A stretch of 64,000 nucleotides of DNA from Akkermansiaceae bacterium (GTDB lineage Bacteria; Verrucomicrobiota; Verrucomicrobiia; Verrucomicrobiales; Akkermansiaceae). The DNA lies in NCBI GenBank assembly GCA_018402445.1, contig JAGYIT010000017.1, positions 124,001 through 188,000 on the forward strand. The letters run 5' to 3'. Each line of letters starts with the position of its first letter. Position 1 is the first letter of the stretch. The notes beneath the pieces were generated by a model that saw only the letters and a list, made by a program, of their open reading frames with translations, was not told the origin of the DNA and did no database searches. Positions 1 through 5,437 of this stretch are shown here, in pieces. The position numbers were made by a program, and so were the translations under genes.

Positions 1-23
1 TCGCCATCCGTGCCTTGTTAGGG
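1..23 (-). other. attC site of cassette 7 (truncated by window edge)
   Basis: Read on the minus strand, 23-17 is CCCTAAC, an R'' box, followed by AAGGCACGGATGGCGA, which resembles the L'' segment of the attC sites at 689-775, 3917-4005 and 4465-4553. CCCTAAC is complementary to the TTAGGG that opens this cassette at 694-689. The rest of the site lies outside the window. Confidence 0.7.
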
Positions 24-163
24 TCTTGATTTTTACTTGAGCCTTGCTGCCTTGCTGCGTGTTCGGCCTTCGCCCATGCGAATATCTTGCGATGATCATA
101 CCCGTGTTCAGCGGCAAGTGCTGCGCGGGCATCTCTGACTTCCTGGATAATGTGATTAGTCAT
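1..163 (-). CDS. Small VapC-partner protein of integron cassette 7 (partial, runs off window)
   Basis: An open frame begins with ATG at 161-163 and stays open for 54 codons to the window edge. It starts MTNHIIQEVRDAR and continues with an AAEHGYDHRKIF segment. This resembles the short helical proteins that commonly sit beside PIN-domain VapC-like toxins, so an antitoxin role is inferred from family memory and context. The start overlaps the end of the PIN gene by 8 bp, which suggests translational coupling. Its 3' end lies inside the cassette's attC recombination site, as for other cassette genes here. The C terminus is not visible. Confidence 0.6.
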   Translation of the reverse strand, partial: MTNHIIQEVRDARAALAAEHGYDHRKIFAWAKAEHAARQQGSSKNQDPNKARMA

Positions 164-635
164 GATTAAGTTCAATAAGGGTTCGAGGCGTGCAAATGAT
201 GGGGACATGAAGGCCGTAGTAGGAACAGTAATCCAAAAGCTCCTTCTGAAGAACCGCGTTGGCCAAATGGGTGCAATTCCACGTTAGAAGATAGTCCATT
301 CGATGCAGGATCGCCAACCCCAAATGGGATGCGTCAGTGACGGCCTTTGGAGGCAAATGGAACAGCCGGATCAAATCTTCTTCCAAATCTGGAAGTGTAT
401 CTACGAGTTCCAGCTCCGGGATACCCTTCAACTTTGAAAGCCGTTTAGCTGCCAAATCAGGATTACCTCTGCTGCACTCGTCGATAGTGTAGAACGAGGT
501 GAAAACCCGGAAATGAAATCTCTGCTCCTCCCACCAATCCCGTGTCGCTTCCTGATCAGCAGCCAATGTAGCCTGCTTGCTCTTGCGAGAAGTAAGGTAG
601 CTCGGGATCGTGGTCTCGATGTAAACGGATTGCAT
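156..635 (-). CDS. PIN-domain VapC-like toxin of integron cassette 7
   Basis: A 159-aa protein starting MQSVYIETTIPSYLTSRKS, an opening typical of a PIN-domain subfamily annotated as VapC-like. PIN domains are Mg-dependent ribonucleases. Candidate acidic ligands are Glu7, the acidic DECSRGN patch near residue 52, and the Asp in the TDASHLGLA helix near residue 100. A WNCTHLAN segment follows, where the family usually has a late conserved W/N-x-H/D. The gene opens cassette 7 and overlaps a small downstream frame by 8 bp, the usual toxin-antitoxin arrangement. No strong Shine-Dalgarno is visible. Toxin activity is inferred. Toxin-antitoxin modules are common in large cassette arrays, where they are thought to stabilise the array. 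Confidence 0.75.
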   Translation of the reverse strand: MQSVYIETTIPSYLTSRKSKQATLAADQEATRDWWEEQRFHFRVFTSFYTIDECSRGNPDLAAKRLSKLKGIPELELVDTLPDLEEDLIRLFHLPPKAVTDASHLGLAILHRMDYLLTWNCTHLANAVLQKELLDYCSYYGLHVPIICTPRTLIELNHD

Positions 636-688
636 CGCGGGAAAGCATCACACCAATTTGCGCCTCTGTAAAGAAGAGCAATTTCTTC

Positions 689-775
689 CCCTAACGAAAG
701 AGGAATGGCGTGCTGGGATGGACTCCGATTTGATCAGACGGCTTACACGGCGTCGCCATATCCGACTTGTTATCC
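689..775 (-). other. attC site of cassette 6 (hicAB cassette), 87 bp
   Basis: On the minus strand the site runs from R'' GGATAAC (775-769) to R' GTTAGGG (695-689). L'' contains ATGGCG and L' contains CGCCATTCC, so the ends are inversely complementary. A central block with AAGCCGTCTGAT is shared with the attC sites at 3917-4005 and 4465-4553. GGATAAC matches the TTATCC that opens this cassette at 1408-1403. Confidence 0.88.
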
Positions 776-1102
776 TCTTTGGTTTGTTAGTGTTGCCAGT
801 TTCGATTCGACCCAACGATTGAGGCTCGAACCCTCTTCCTGACTGAGAGCTGCTAGCTTCCGGTGAAGTTGTGGATCAATGCGAAGAACAAAATTCCCTG
901 AGTATGGGCGATCCGGCTCTTCGCCACGCTCGGCACAAAATTCTAAATAGTCGTCAATCGATTCGTGAAAGGCGGCCTTGAGTTCATCCACGCTCCTCCC
1001 TTGGAACGTAACAACATCCCTGAGATCCGTGACCTCTCCGTGAAAAGTCTCTGCGTCTTCGTCGAAAGTGACGGTGCCGTGGTATCCTTTGTAAGTCATC
1101 AT
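770..1102 (-). CDS. hicB: HicB-family antitoxin, integron cassette 6
   Basis: A 110-aa protein. Residues 1-60 form a HicB-like partial RNase H fold (YKGYHGTVTFDEDAETFHGE, then an FHESIDDYLEFC helix). Residues 68-110 look like a ribbon-helix-helix DNA-binding tail (FVLRIDPQLHRKLAA then SLNRWVESKL). HicB neutralises HicA and usually represses its own operon. Its ATG overlaps the hicA stop by 4 bp, so translation is coupled. The stop codon at 770-772 lies inside the R'' box of the cassette's attC, which marks the gene as a cassette passenger. Antitoxin assignment is confident from sequence; activity is not shown. Confidence 0.88.
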   Translation of the reverse strand: MMTYKGYHGTVTFDEDAETFHGEVTDLRDVVTFQGRSVDELKAAFHESIDDYLEFCAERGEEPDRPYSGNFVLRIDPQLHRKLAALSQEEGSSLNRWVESKLATLTNQRG

Positions 1103-1353
1103 GGTTGTATTCCTGCTTCGGTTAAAAATCGCCTCATCGACTTCACTGCGCCTCGATCAGTCTTCGGATCGGGATGGGGACGATGAAACACAGCGCGAAT
1201 ACCGTTGAGAGCGAGACGAACTCGCGAACCACTCCCTTCGGTGATCTCACATCCCAACGCGTTCAGCAGGGACTCAATGTCCTTCCAAACGATATTCGCT
1301 GAGACGGGATCCTTGAAGATCGATTCAAGTGTCTTGCGTTGACGGCTATTCAC
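1099..1353 (-). CDS. hicA: HicA-family mRNA interferase toxin, integron cassette 6
   Basis: An 84-aa protein with the HicA double-stranded-RNA-binding-like fold. It has an N-terminal helix, a GCEITEGSGSRVRLAL strand region with the conserved G-S-x, and the GIRAVFHRPHPDPKTDRGAV segment. The His in FHRPHP is the likely catalytic residue of this family of translation-independent mRNA interferases. The start is GTG at 1353, about 7 nt beyond a -10 element, so the message may be nearly leaderless. It lies upstream of hicB with a 4-bp overlap. Unlike most genes in the array it has its own promoter and does not depend on an array promoter. Confidence 0.87.
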   Translation of the reverse strand: MNSRQRKTLESIFKDPVSANIVWKDIESLLNALGCEITEGSGSRVRLALNGIRAVFHRPHPDPKTDRGAVKSMRRFLTEAGIQP

Positions 1354-1359
1354 GCAGAT

Positions 1360-1387
1360 ATAGTATCACCAAACGATACCGCGTCAA
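1360..1387 (-). promoter_or_regulatory. Cassette-borne promoter and candidate operator for hicAB
   Basis: On the minus strand TTGACG (1387-1382), a 16-bp spacer and TACTAT (1365-1360) form a sigma-70-like promoter. The spacer carries an inverted repeat, GTATC-N7-GATAC, that reaches into the -10. This is a plausible autoregulatory operator for HicB. The start codon follows 7 nt after the -10. Function is inferred from sequence alone. Confidence 0.6.
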
Positions 1388-1402
1388 GATCTGATTTTTC
1401 TT

Positions 1403-1461
1403 GGATAACGTCGCGGATCAGGCGCGGCTATTTGCCGTCGACTGCATCCGGCTTGTTCGGC
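1403..1461 (-). other. attC site of cassette 5, minimal 59 bp
   Basis: On the minus strand R'' GCCGAAC (1461-1455) is followed by AAGCCGGATGCAGTCGACGG, and the site ends in R' GTTATCC (1409-1403). The length matches the classic short attC class. GCCGAAC matches the TTCGGC that opens this cassette at 2509-2504. The stop codon of the GH29-like gene (1428-1430) lies inside the site. It does not share the central block of the attC sites at 689-775, 3917-4005 and 4465-4553. Confidence 0.83.
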
Positions 1462-2462
1462 TGTTTTTGGGTTCTACAAGATTCAATCTGGCGGTCATCT
1501 TGTTGAACAATGGCTCGGAACTGCTCCATCTGTTCCTTCGCAATGGCACCAATAGGCCCCAGTTTGGGATCCATGTTAGGCCCTATATCCAGTGTCACAG
1601 CACCACCGTTGGCCACAACTGTCTGGAACCATGACCGCCACTGTTCGGTAGGGTGCCGGACATCACGCTTCCCCCAGCCTGAGCCAAGAAACGTGAGCGC
1701 GTGCCACTGCGAACCCTTGACCCAGCGCGAAGTGGGCACAATGCCAAACGGGTTGACCACTTCGCCTGCGGTGTAGTCCTCGGCCTGCGTGTAGCGGCTG
1801 GGTGGGACGCCGCGATTGAAGGTGACGATTGCATTCGTATTCCCTCGCTTGACCGCATCGGCATAGACGGTGGCAATCTCTTCGTTGAAGTGGATGCGCT
1901 GATAGCCCCCATCGAACCACCAACCGGAAACCTTGTCGCCATATCGCGCAGACCATTCGTGGATAACCTCGGCCCACTGTTTGGCGAAGGCGAGGTCAAT
2001 GGGCTGGTCCCTTGGGCCTTCTGGCAGCCCGAAGGCTTTCTGCGCGCGGATGTCGCGGTACGGTGTTTGGCATGGCAAGTAGAGCATCAAGCGGATACCT
2101 TTTGGGTGAAGCGCGCGATAAAGATCAAGTGGTAGATCGCGAGTCGCGCAACGCTCGCCGGGTTGGTAGCCGGTGATGCGATCATAGGTGGCGTTGGGCG
2201 CGTTATAGAAGCCACAGTTCTGGCCTAGGGTTAGCACGAAATATTTGGCACCCATACTCTCGAGTTGCTTTGCCAATGCCTCGACATCAAAGTCGTTGAC
2301 TTTGGCAAACTGCTCAGCGTTGCGCGGCAAGTAGTGCATGAACGCGCCGATGCGCGCATCTTTGAGCCAATCGGTTTGAGGTGATTTGTCTGCGGCCGAC
2401 GAATATTGCGACATAACGCCTCCTATGATGAACGCTAAGTAGAGTGATCTTGTTTTATTCAT
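1428..2462 (-). CDS. Secreted GH29-type (alpha-L-fucosidase-like) glycoside hydrolase, integron cassette 5
   Basis: A 344-aa protein. The ATG at 2462 is preferred because it gives a signal peptide (MNKTRSLYLAFIIGGVMS), whereas upstream in-frame starts lie in or at the attC site. The mature part has the GH29 barrel look: ARIGAFMHYLPRNAEQF, then MGAKYFVLTLGQN, YDRITGYQPGE, and WWFDGGYQ near residue 180, where the Asp is the expected nucleophile. GH29 enzymes release fucose or related sugars from glycans. It is shorter than typical 450-600 aa fucosidases and lacks the C-terminal beta domain, so the substrate may differ. A glycosidase of this size is unusual cassette cargo. Its C terminus is encoded within attC. 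Confidence 0.78.
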   Translation of the reverse strand: MNKTRSLYLAFIIGGVMSQYSSAADKSPQTDWLKDARIGAFMHYLPRNAEQFAKVNDFDVEALAKQLESMGAKYFVLTLGQNCGFYNAPNATYDRITGYQPGERCATRDLPLDLYRALHPKGIRLMLYLPCQTPYRDIRAQKAFGLPEGPRDQPIDLAFAKQWAEVIHEWSARYGDKVSGWWFDGGYQRIHFNEEIATVYADAVKRGNTNAIVTFNRGVPPSRYTQAEDYTAGEVVNPFGIVPTSRWVKGSQWHALTFLGSGWGKRDVRHPTEQWRSWFQTVVANGGAVTLDIGPNMDPKLGPIGAIAKEQMEQFRAIVQQDDRQIESCRTQKQPNKPDAVDGK

Positions 2463-2503
2463 TGTTTTATTAATCTCGTGAATTCTTTCATACGTGTTTC
2501 GGA

Positions 2504-2631
2504 GCCGAACGTAAAGCGCGTGCACCCCTACCAGCGGCGGCGCACGTCGATCACGGAGTTAGGGTTGTAGTTACGGAATATCATCGAAACAGAACGGCTG
2601 GTAGGGGTTGTCACGACGCGGCTTGTTCTGC
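2504..2631 (-). other. attC site of cassette 4, long 128-bp form
   Basis: On the minus strand R'' GCAGAAC (2631-2625) and R' GTTCGGC (2510-2504) bound a site with internal arms AACCCCTACCAGC and GCTGGTAGGGGT that can fold into a long stem. GCAGAAC matches the TTCTGC that opens this cassette at 3191-3186. The 128-bp length lies in the upper attC range, and the sequence differs from its neighbours. Confidence 0.78.
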
Positions 2632-3174
2632 CTCTTCATTGTTATGGGTGAGGAGCTTGATAAACTCTGATATTGTGATCCCATTGGCTACAGATGGCTG
2701 CCACGCCTTGGTCTCAGAAAGCTCCACATACCAAGAGGAAGTTCGCTCCATGCCAACATCGGAATAAACCATGATAGATCCTCGGCCATTCGATGCGGAC
2801 TTCGAACTAAACCATACAGCGATTGTATCAGGGCAAAGCTGATCGAAATACCGTCTCAGATTCGCTTCACTCCGCATCCGCTTGTGAAGAACGTCAAAAT
2901 CTGAATCTACGACGTATCCAGATTCCCCCTTGCTCCAGGAATACTCTGAATCGACTCTTGATGGCACGAATGGAGGAATTACCAATCTCCCACGACCAAC
3001 CCCGAAGGCACCGAGCACCTTACCAGCAAATCCTCGCCACTTCTCACCGAACCAATTATCGACCCGGATCACCCTCAGCGACCTTGGTGTGTCACGATGC
3101 ACGACCGACTCGATCACTGCGTCAACGATCTCGATAAAACGATCATCGTCGTCATGTGTGGTAATGATTCGCAT
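2611..3174 (-). CDS. Uncharacterised protein, integron cassette 4
   Basis: A 187-aa protein with no family I recognise. The ATG at 3174 (MRIITTHDDDDRFIEIVDAV) is chosen because it lies just inside the cassette, 17 bp after the crossover; earlier in-frame starts lie in the previous attC. It has no signal peptide or membrane segment. The N-terminal third is rich in Asp, Val and Arg (SVVHRDTPRSLRVIRVDNWF). The C-terminal half contains a TSSWYVELSETKAWQP segment, suggesting an alpha/beta soluble protein. The stop falls in or near the attC. It is the only gene of its cassette. Confidence 0.65.
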   Translation of the reverse strand: MRIITTHDDDDRFIEIVDAVIESVVHRDTPRSLRVIRVDNWFGEKWRGFAGKVLGAFGVGRGRLVIPPFVPSRVDSEYSWSKGESGYVVDSDFDVLHKRMRSEANLRRYFDQLCPDTIAVWFSSKSASNGRGSIMVYSDVGMERTSSWYVELSETKAWQPSVANGITISEFIKLLTHNNEEAEQAAS

Positions 3175-3185
3175 GGGATTTCTTG

Positions 3186-3281
3186 GCAGAACGTCTAGCG
3201 CTGGCACCGGCCAGCAATTGAAAGGAGGGGGTAGGAGATTGAAAAGCTTATGGCCGGTTGTCCAGCCGCGACTTGTTGGGC
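3186..3281 (-). other. attC site of cassette 3, 96 bp
   Basis: On the minus strand R'' GCCCAAC (3281-3275) and R' GTTCTGC (3192-3186) bound the site. Inner arms CTGGACAACCGGCC and GGCCGGTGCCAGCGC pair partly. GCCCAAC matches the TTGGGC that opens this cassette at 3922-3917. It is unrelated in its centre to the attC sites at 689-775, 3917-4005 and 4465-4553. Confidence 0.82.
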
Positions 3282-3291
3282 AATCTGATTT

Positions 3292-3894
3292 TCAATTGAT
3301 GCCCGACAACTCCTCCAGAATCTCCCGAACAGAAGTCCAGTGTCGAACTGTCTCCTCACTCAGCTGCAATGTGGTCTCAATCGTCTCCTTGGTGCCGTCT
3401 GCTGCTACGAATGTAACCCTCAAATCATAGCGCCCGGGACGCATCTTGTAGCTCTTACTTCCGGCGTCAATTGGCTCAAGATCCTGAATGAGCGGCGACC
3501 AATACCAGATTCGAGCCGATCCGCCTCCCTTGTAGTCGCCCTCTGGTGTTCTATCTCCCTCTCGCCATTCACCCCCATCGGTCATGTATTCCACCTTGCT
3601 GCACATGAGCGTAACCTTCTCCTCGCCCCAACGTTCGTTTGGCACATCCACCCACACACGGAAACGTCGCTTCATCCCGTATTGACTCTGCTCACTCTGT
3701 TCGAATGCGCCCAGTGACAATATCACCTTGTGCTGTAGAACGTCAAAACTCGACTTTCCGACGACTGGATAGGCCTTAATCGGCGTCTCAGGGAATGGAA
3801 TAAAGAAGAGAATGAACGGCAGCAGGATCGTGATGAGACAACCCCATCCAAGGCATCCTCGTCCGCTTCGCTGCCCATCGGTCGGTTCTGCCAT
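3292..3894 (-). CDS. Membrane-anchored protein of unknown function, integron cassette 3
   Basis: A 200-aa protein starting MAEPTDGQRSGRGCLGWGC at an ATG 28 bp inside the cassette; a TTG five codons upstream is also possible. Residues 16-40 form one hydrophobic segment (CLITILLPFILFFIPFPE), giving a short cytoplasmic Gly/Arg-rich tail and a larger exported domain. The exported part looks beta-rich (RRFRVWVDVPNERW, YDLRVTFVAADGTKETIETT), perhaps an Ig-like or CARDB-like fold, which is only inferred. It ends 11 bp before the attC. No known family is recognised. Confidence 0.65.
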   Translation of the reverse strand: MAEPTDGQRSGRGCLGWGCLITILLPFILFFIPFPETPIKAYPVVGKSSFDVLQHKVILSLGAFEQSEQSQYGMKRRFRVWVDVPNERWGEEKVTLMCSKVEYMTDGGEWREGDRTPEGDYKGGGSARIWYWSPLIQDLEPIDAGSKSYKMRPGRYDLRVTFVAADGTKETIETTLQLSEETVRHWTSVREILEELSGIN

Positions 3895-3916
3895 ATTGTG
3901 TTTCTTCAATTTTTCT

Positions 3917-4005
3917 GCCCAACGTTGAAGGAATGGCGCGCCGGGGAGAAGCTCAAAATTAATCAGACGGCTTCCTCGGCGTCGTCCATCTCCGCCTTGT
4001 TATGC
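3917..4005 (-). other. attC site of cassette 2, 89 bp
   Basis: On the minus strand R'' GCATAAC (4005-3999) followed by AAGGCGGAGATGG, a centre with GCCGAGGAAGCCGTCTGAT, L' GCGCCATTCCTTCAAC and R' GTTGGGC (3923-3917). It is nearly identical to the attC at 4465-4553. GCATAAC matches the TTATGC that opens this cassette at 4470-4465. Confidence 0.9.
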
Positions 4006-4010
4006 TTCTT

Positions 4011-4457
4011 CTATTTTATTGGTTTGCGATGCTTTGCTAAGAGGTAAATCAGATTCGCCAAGTCGCGCCTTTGATCAGCGTTGAGCTCTTTTTCGGGCGT
4101 CGGCGCAAGGAGCATTGCACCCGCGTGTTCACCTTTGATCTTGTATTCGTTCACGAGGTCGAGCTTCGCATCCTGCCCTTTAGTTAGCTCTGTGACCACC
4201 TCCCGAGTCCCCTTGGAATGCCGAATTTGAATTGTGCTTCCATCAATGAAATAGTCTGTAACGAGTGGGGGATTCTGAGCGCCCCCATTCCAGACAGATC
4301 TAACGTGCGAAATTGACTCCCCGTTGGACTTGTAGAAGTAGTAATGGTGGCTTGTCGCGTCTTCGCCTTCCTCCGATTGGTGAGTCCAAACAAGTTCGGC
4401 CGACGCAAGAGCGAAAAGTGAGATCGTCGCCAGTAATGCTGTGATAAGGATCTTCAT
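4011..4457 (-). CDS. Small secreted protein of unknown function, integron cassette 2
   Basis: A 148-aa protein. The ATG at 4457 gives a clear signal peptide (MKILITALLATISLFALASA, cleavage likely near Ala20) and lies 13 bp inside the cassette; the longer in-frame reading would start inside the attC. The mature domain has DATSHHYYFYKSNGESISH and a TDYFIDGSTIQIRHSKGTRE strand pair, then a C-terminal helix (NADQRRDLANLIYLLAKHR). No known family is recognised. Export to the periplasm is likely. It ends 6 bp before the R'' box. Confidence 0.7.
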   Translation of the reverse strand: MKILITALLATISLFALASAELVWTHQSEEGEDATSHHYYFYKSNGESISHVRSVWNGGAQNPPLVTDYFIDGSTIQIRHSKGTREVVTELTKGQDAKLDLVNEYKIKGEHAGAMLLAPTPEKELNADQRRDLANLIYLLAKHRKPIK

Positions 4458-4464
4458 TTTCTTT

Positions 4465-4553
4465 GCATAACGTCTAAGGAATGGCGGCGCCGGGGTCAAC
4501 TTCCAAAATGATCAGACGGCTTCCTCGGCGTCGCCATCTCCGCCTTGTTAGCG
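4465..4553 (-). other. attC site of cassette 1, 89 bp
   Basis: On the minus strand R'' CGCTAAC (4553-4547), L'' AAGGCGGAGATGGCG, centre GCCGAGGAAGCCGTCTGAT, L' CGCCATTCCTTAGAC, R' GTTATGC (4471-4465). L'' and L' carry complementary ATGGCG/CGCCAT cores, and the CGCCATTCCTT end is classic for attC. CGCTAAC matches the TTAGCG that opens this cassette at 5276-5271. Confidence 0.92.
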
Positions 4554-5252
4554 TTTGATTATATCCTCGGGATTTGCGGTGTATTTAGGGATCGTCTTGC
4601 CGCCTCCAATTGCGGTGGCGTACGAATAGGTGCCATCAGCCCACACATCGCCCGCAAAGCCCTTCCCATCAACCAAACCATTGTTATCGCAACTGACAAA
4701 AATCAACCATCTATCATGAAATTCAATATTCTTCTCCTTCTTATTCCCTGTGAAAACCTTGCGCTTTACGTTACGATATCCACTAAGAGCGGTACCCACG
4801 CGATTGGTTTCAGTCTTGTAAGTTGGAACCTCCCTAAAGGTTCCATCTGATGTGCTGGAGACATGTGCTAAAATTCCGCCATCTACCACCTGAAAAACTG
4901 ATGCATGTACAATCTGCATGTAAGATGCTTTGAGAAGTTTTTGGTTGGCTGCAATTAGTCGAGCCTTGTGGATTGCTGCTGCTTTCTCTTCTGCTGCTAC
5001 TTCTCTGTGTTCAGCTACTCCCTCGAGCGACATGCCCAGTTCTTCACGAATCTCTGCTGGAAGATCTTCAATCGGAATTGAAGCAATACCGCCATTGTGC
5101 ATAATTCTAATACTATCCTTATCAACTTCTCGGACAGTTACGCCTTCGTAATCTAGAAGCTTTTCATACTTCTTCTCTTCCGCGCCGACATTTGAGCATA
5201 GACCGATGATCATGAGGCATGGAATTGCTATGGATCGTGTTGTAGATTGCAT
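4548..5252 (-). CDS. Secreted protein of unknown function, integron cassette 1
   Basis: A 234-aa protein with a signal peptide (MQSTTRSIAIPCLMIIGLC, cleavage near NVGAEE). Residues 35-75 match a small domain often seen in Verrucomicrobia exported proteins: YEGVTVREVDKDSIRIMHNG, then ASIPIEDLPAEIREELGM. A charged helix follows (EEKAAAIHKARLIAANQKLL), then a beta-rich C-terminal half with HDRWLIFVSCDNNGL. Function is unknown. It is the first gene after the candidate attI, starting 19 bp after the crossover, so it is the position most likely to be expressed from any array promoter. Its stop codon lies in R''. Confidence 0.75.
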   Translation of the reverse strand: MQSTTRSIAIPCLMIIGLCSNVGAEEKKYEKLLDYEGVTVREVDKDSIRIMHNGGIASIPIEDLPAEIREELGMSLEGVAEHREVAAEEKAAAIHKARLIAANQKLLKASYMQIVHASVFQVVDGGILAHVSSTSDGTFREVPTYKTETNRVGTALSGYRNVKRKVFTGNKKEKNIEFHDRWLIFVSCDNNGLVDGKGFAGDVWADGTYSYATAIGGGKTIPKYTANPEDIIKR

Positions 5253-5270
5253 GATGTTCTTCGTTTTCTT

Positions 5271-5437
5271 CGCTAACAGTGTTATTGAACGACCGGTCGG
5301 GTTTGGGGGATGTTTCCGACCGGTCGTGTAACACCCCCCAAACCCGACCCGTTGGTACGGACTTTGGTGATTTCGTTCGTTTTACGTTTTTAGACGACGG
5401 CACGCTGCGCGGCAAGCAATAAAGGGGGAGGTGTGAA
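5271..5437 (-). other. Candidate attI region between intI and the first cassette
   Basis: This is the only DNA between the integrase stop and cassette 1. On the minus strand it ends ATAACACTGTTAGCG. GTTAGCG (5277-5271) is the G/TTRRRY-type crossover box, and an inverted TAACA lies directly beside it, giving the simple-site pair expected of attI. The assignment rests on position plus the exact match of TTAGCG to the R'' box CGCTAAC of cassette 1. No clear array promoter is visible in the rest of the interval. Confidence 0.6.
5290..5349. repeat. Perfect 15-bp inverted repeat with two CGACCGGTCG palindromes beside attI
   Basis: Arms GGTCGGGTTTGGGGG (5295-5309) and CCCCCAAACCCGACC (5335-5349) are exact inverse complements around a 25-bp loop. 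Identical 10-bp palindromes CGACCGGTCG lie at 5290-5299 and 5317-5326. No T-run follows on either strand, so it is not a standard intrinsic terminator. It may be a strong-site or accessory-protein region of attI, or an operator. Confidence 0.8.

Noticed and set aside
5164..5415. Open frame across the attI region on the minus strand
   Set aside because: It overlaps the inverted repeats and cassette 1, has no family resemblance, and crosses the candidate crossover site.
5350..5437. Array promoter (Pc) in the attI region
   Set aside because: Only weak TTGCTT/TAAAAA-like pairs at poor spacing were found, so no promoter is claimed.
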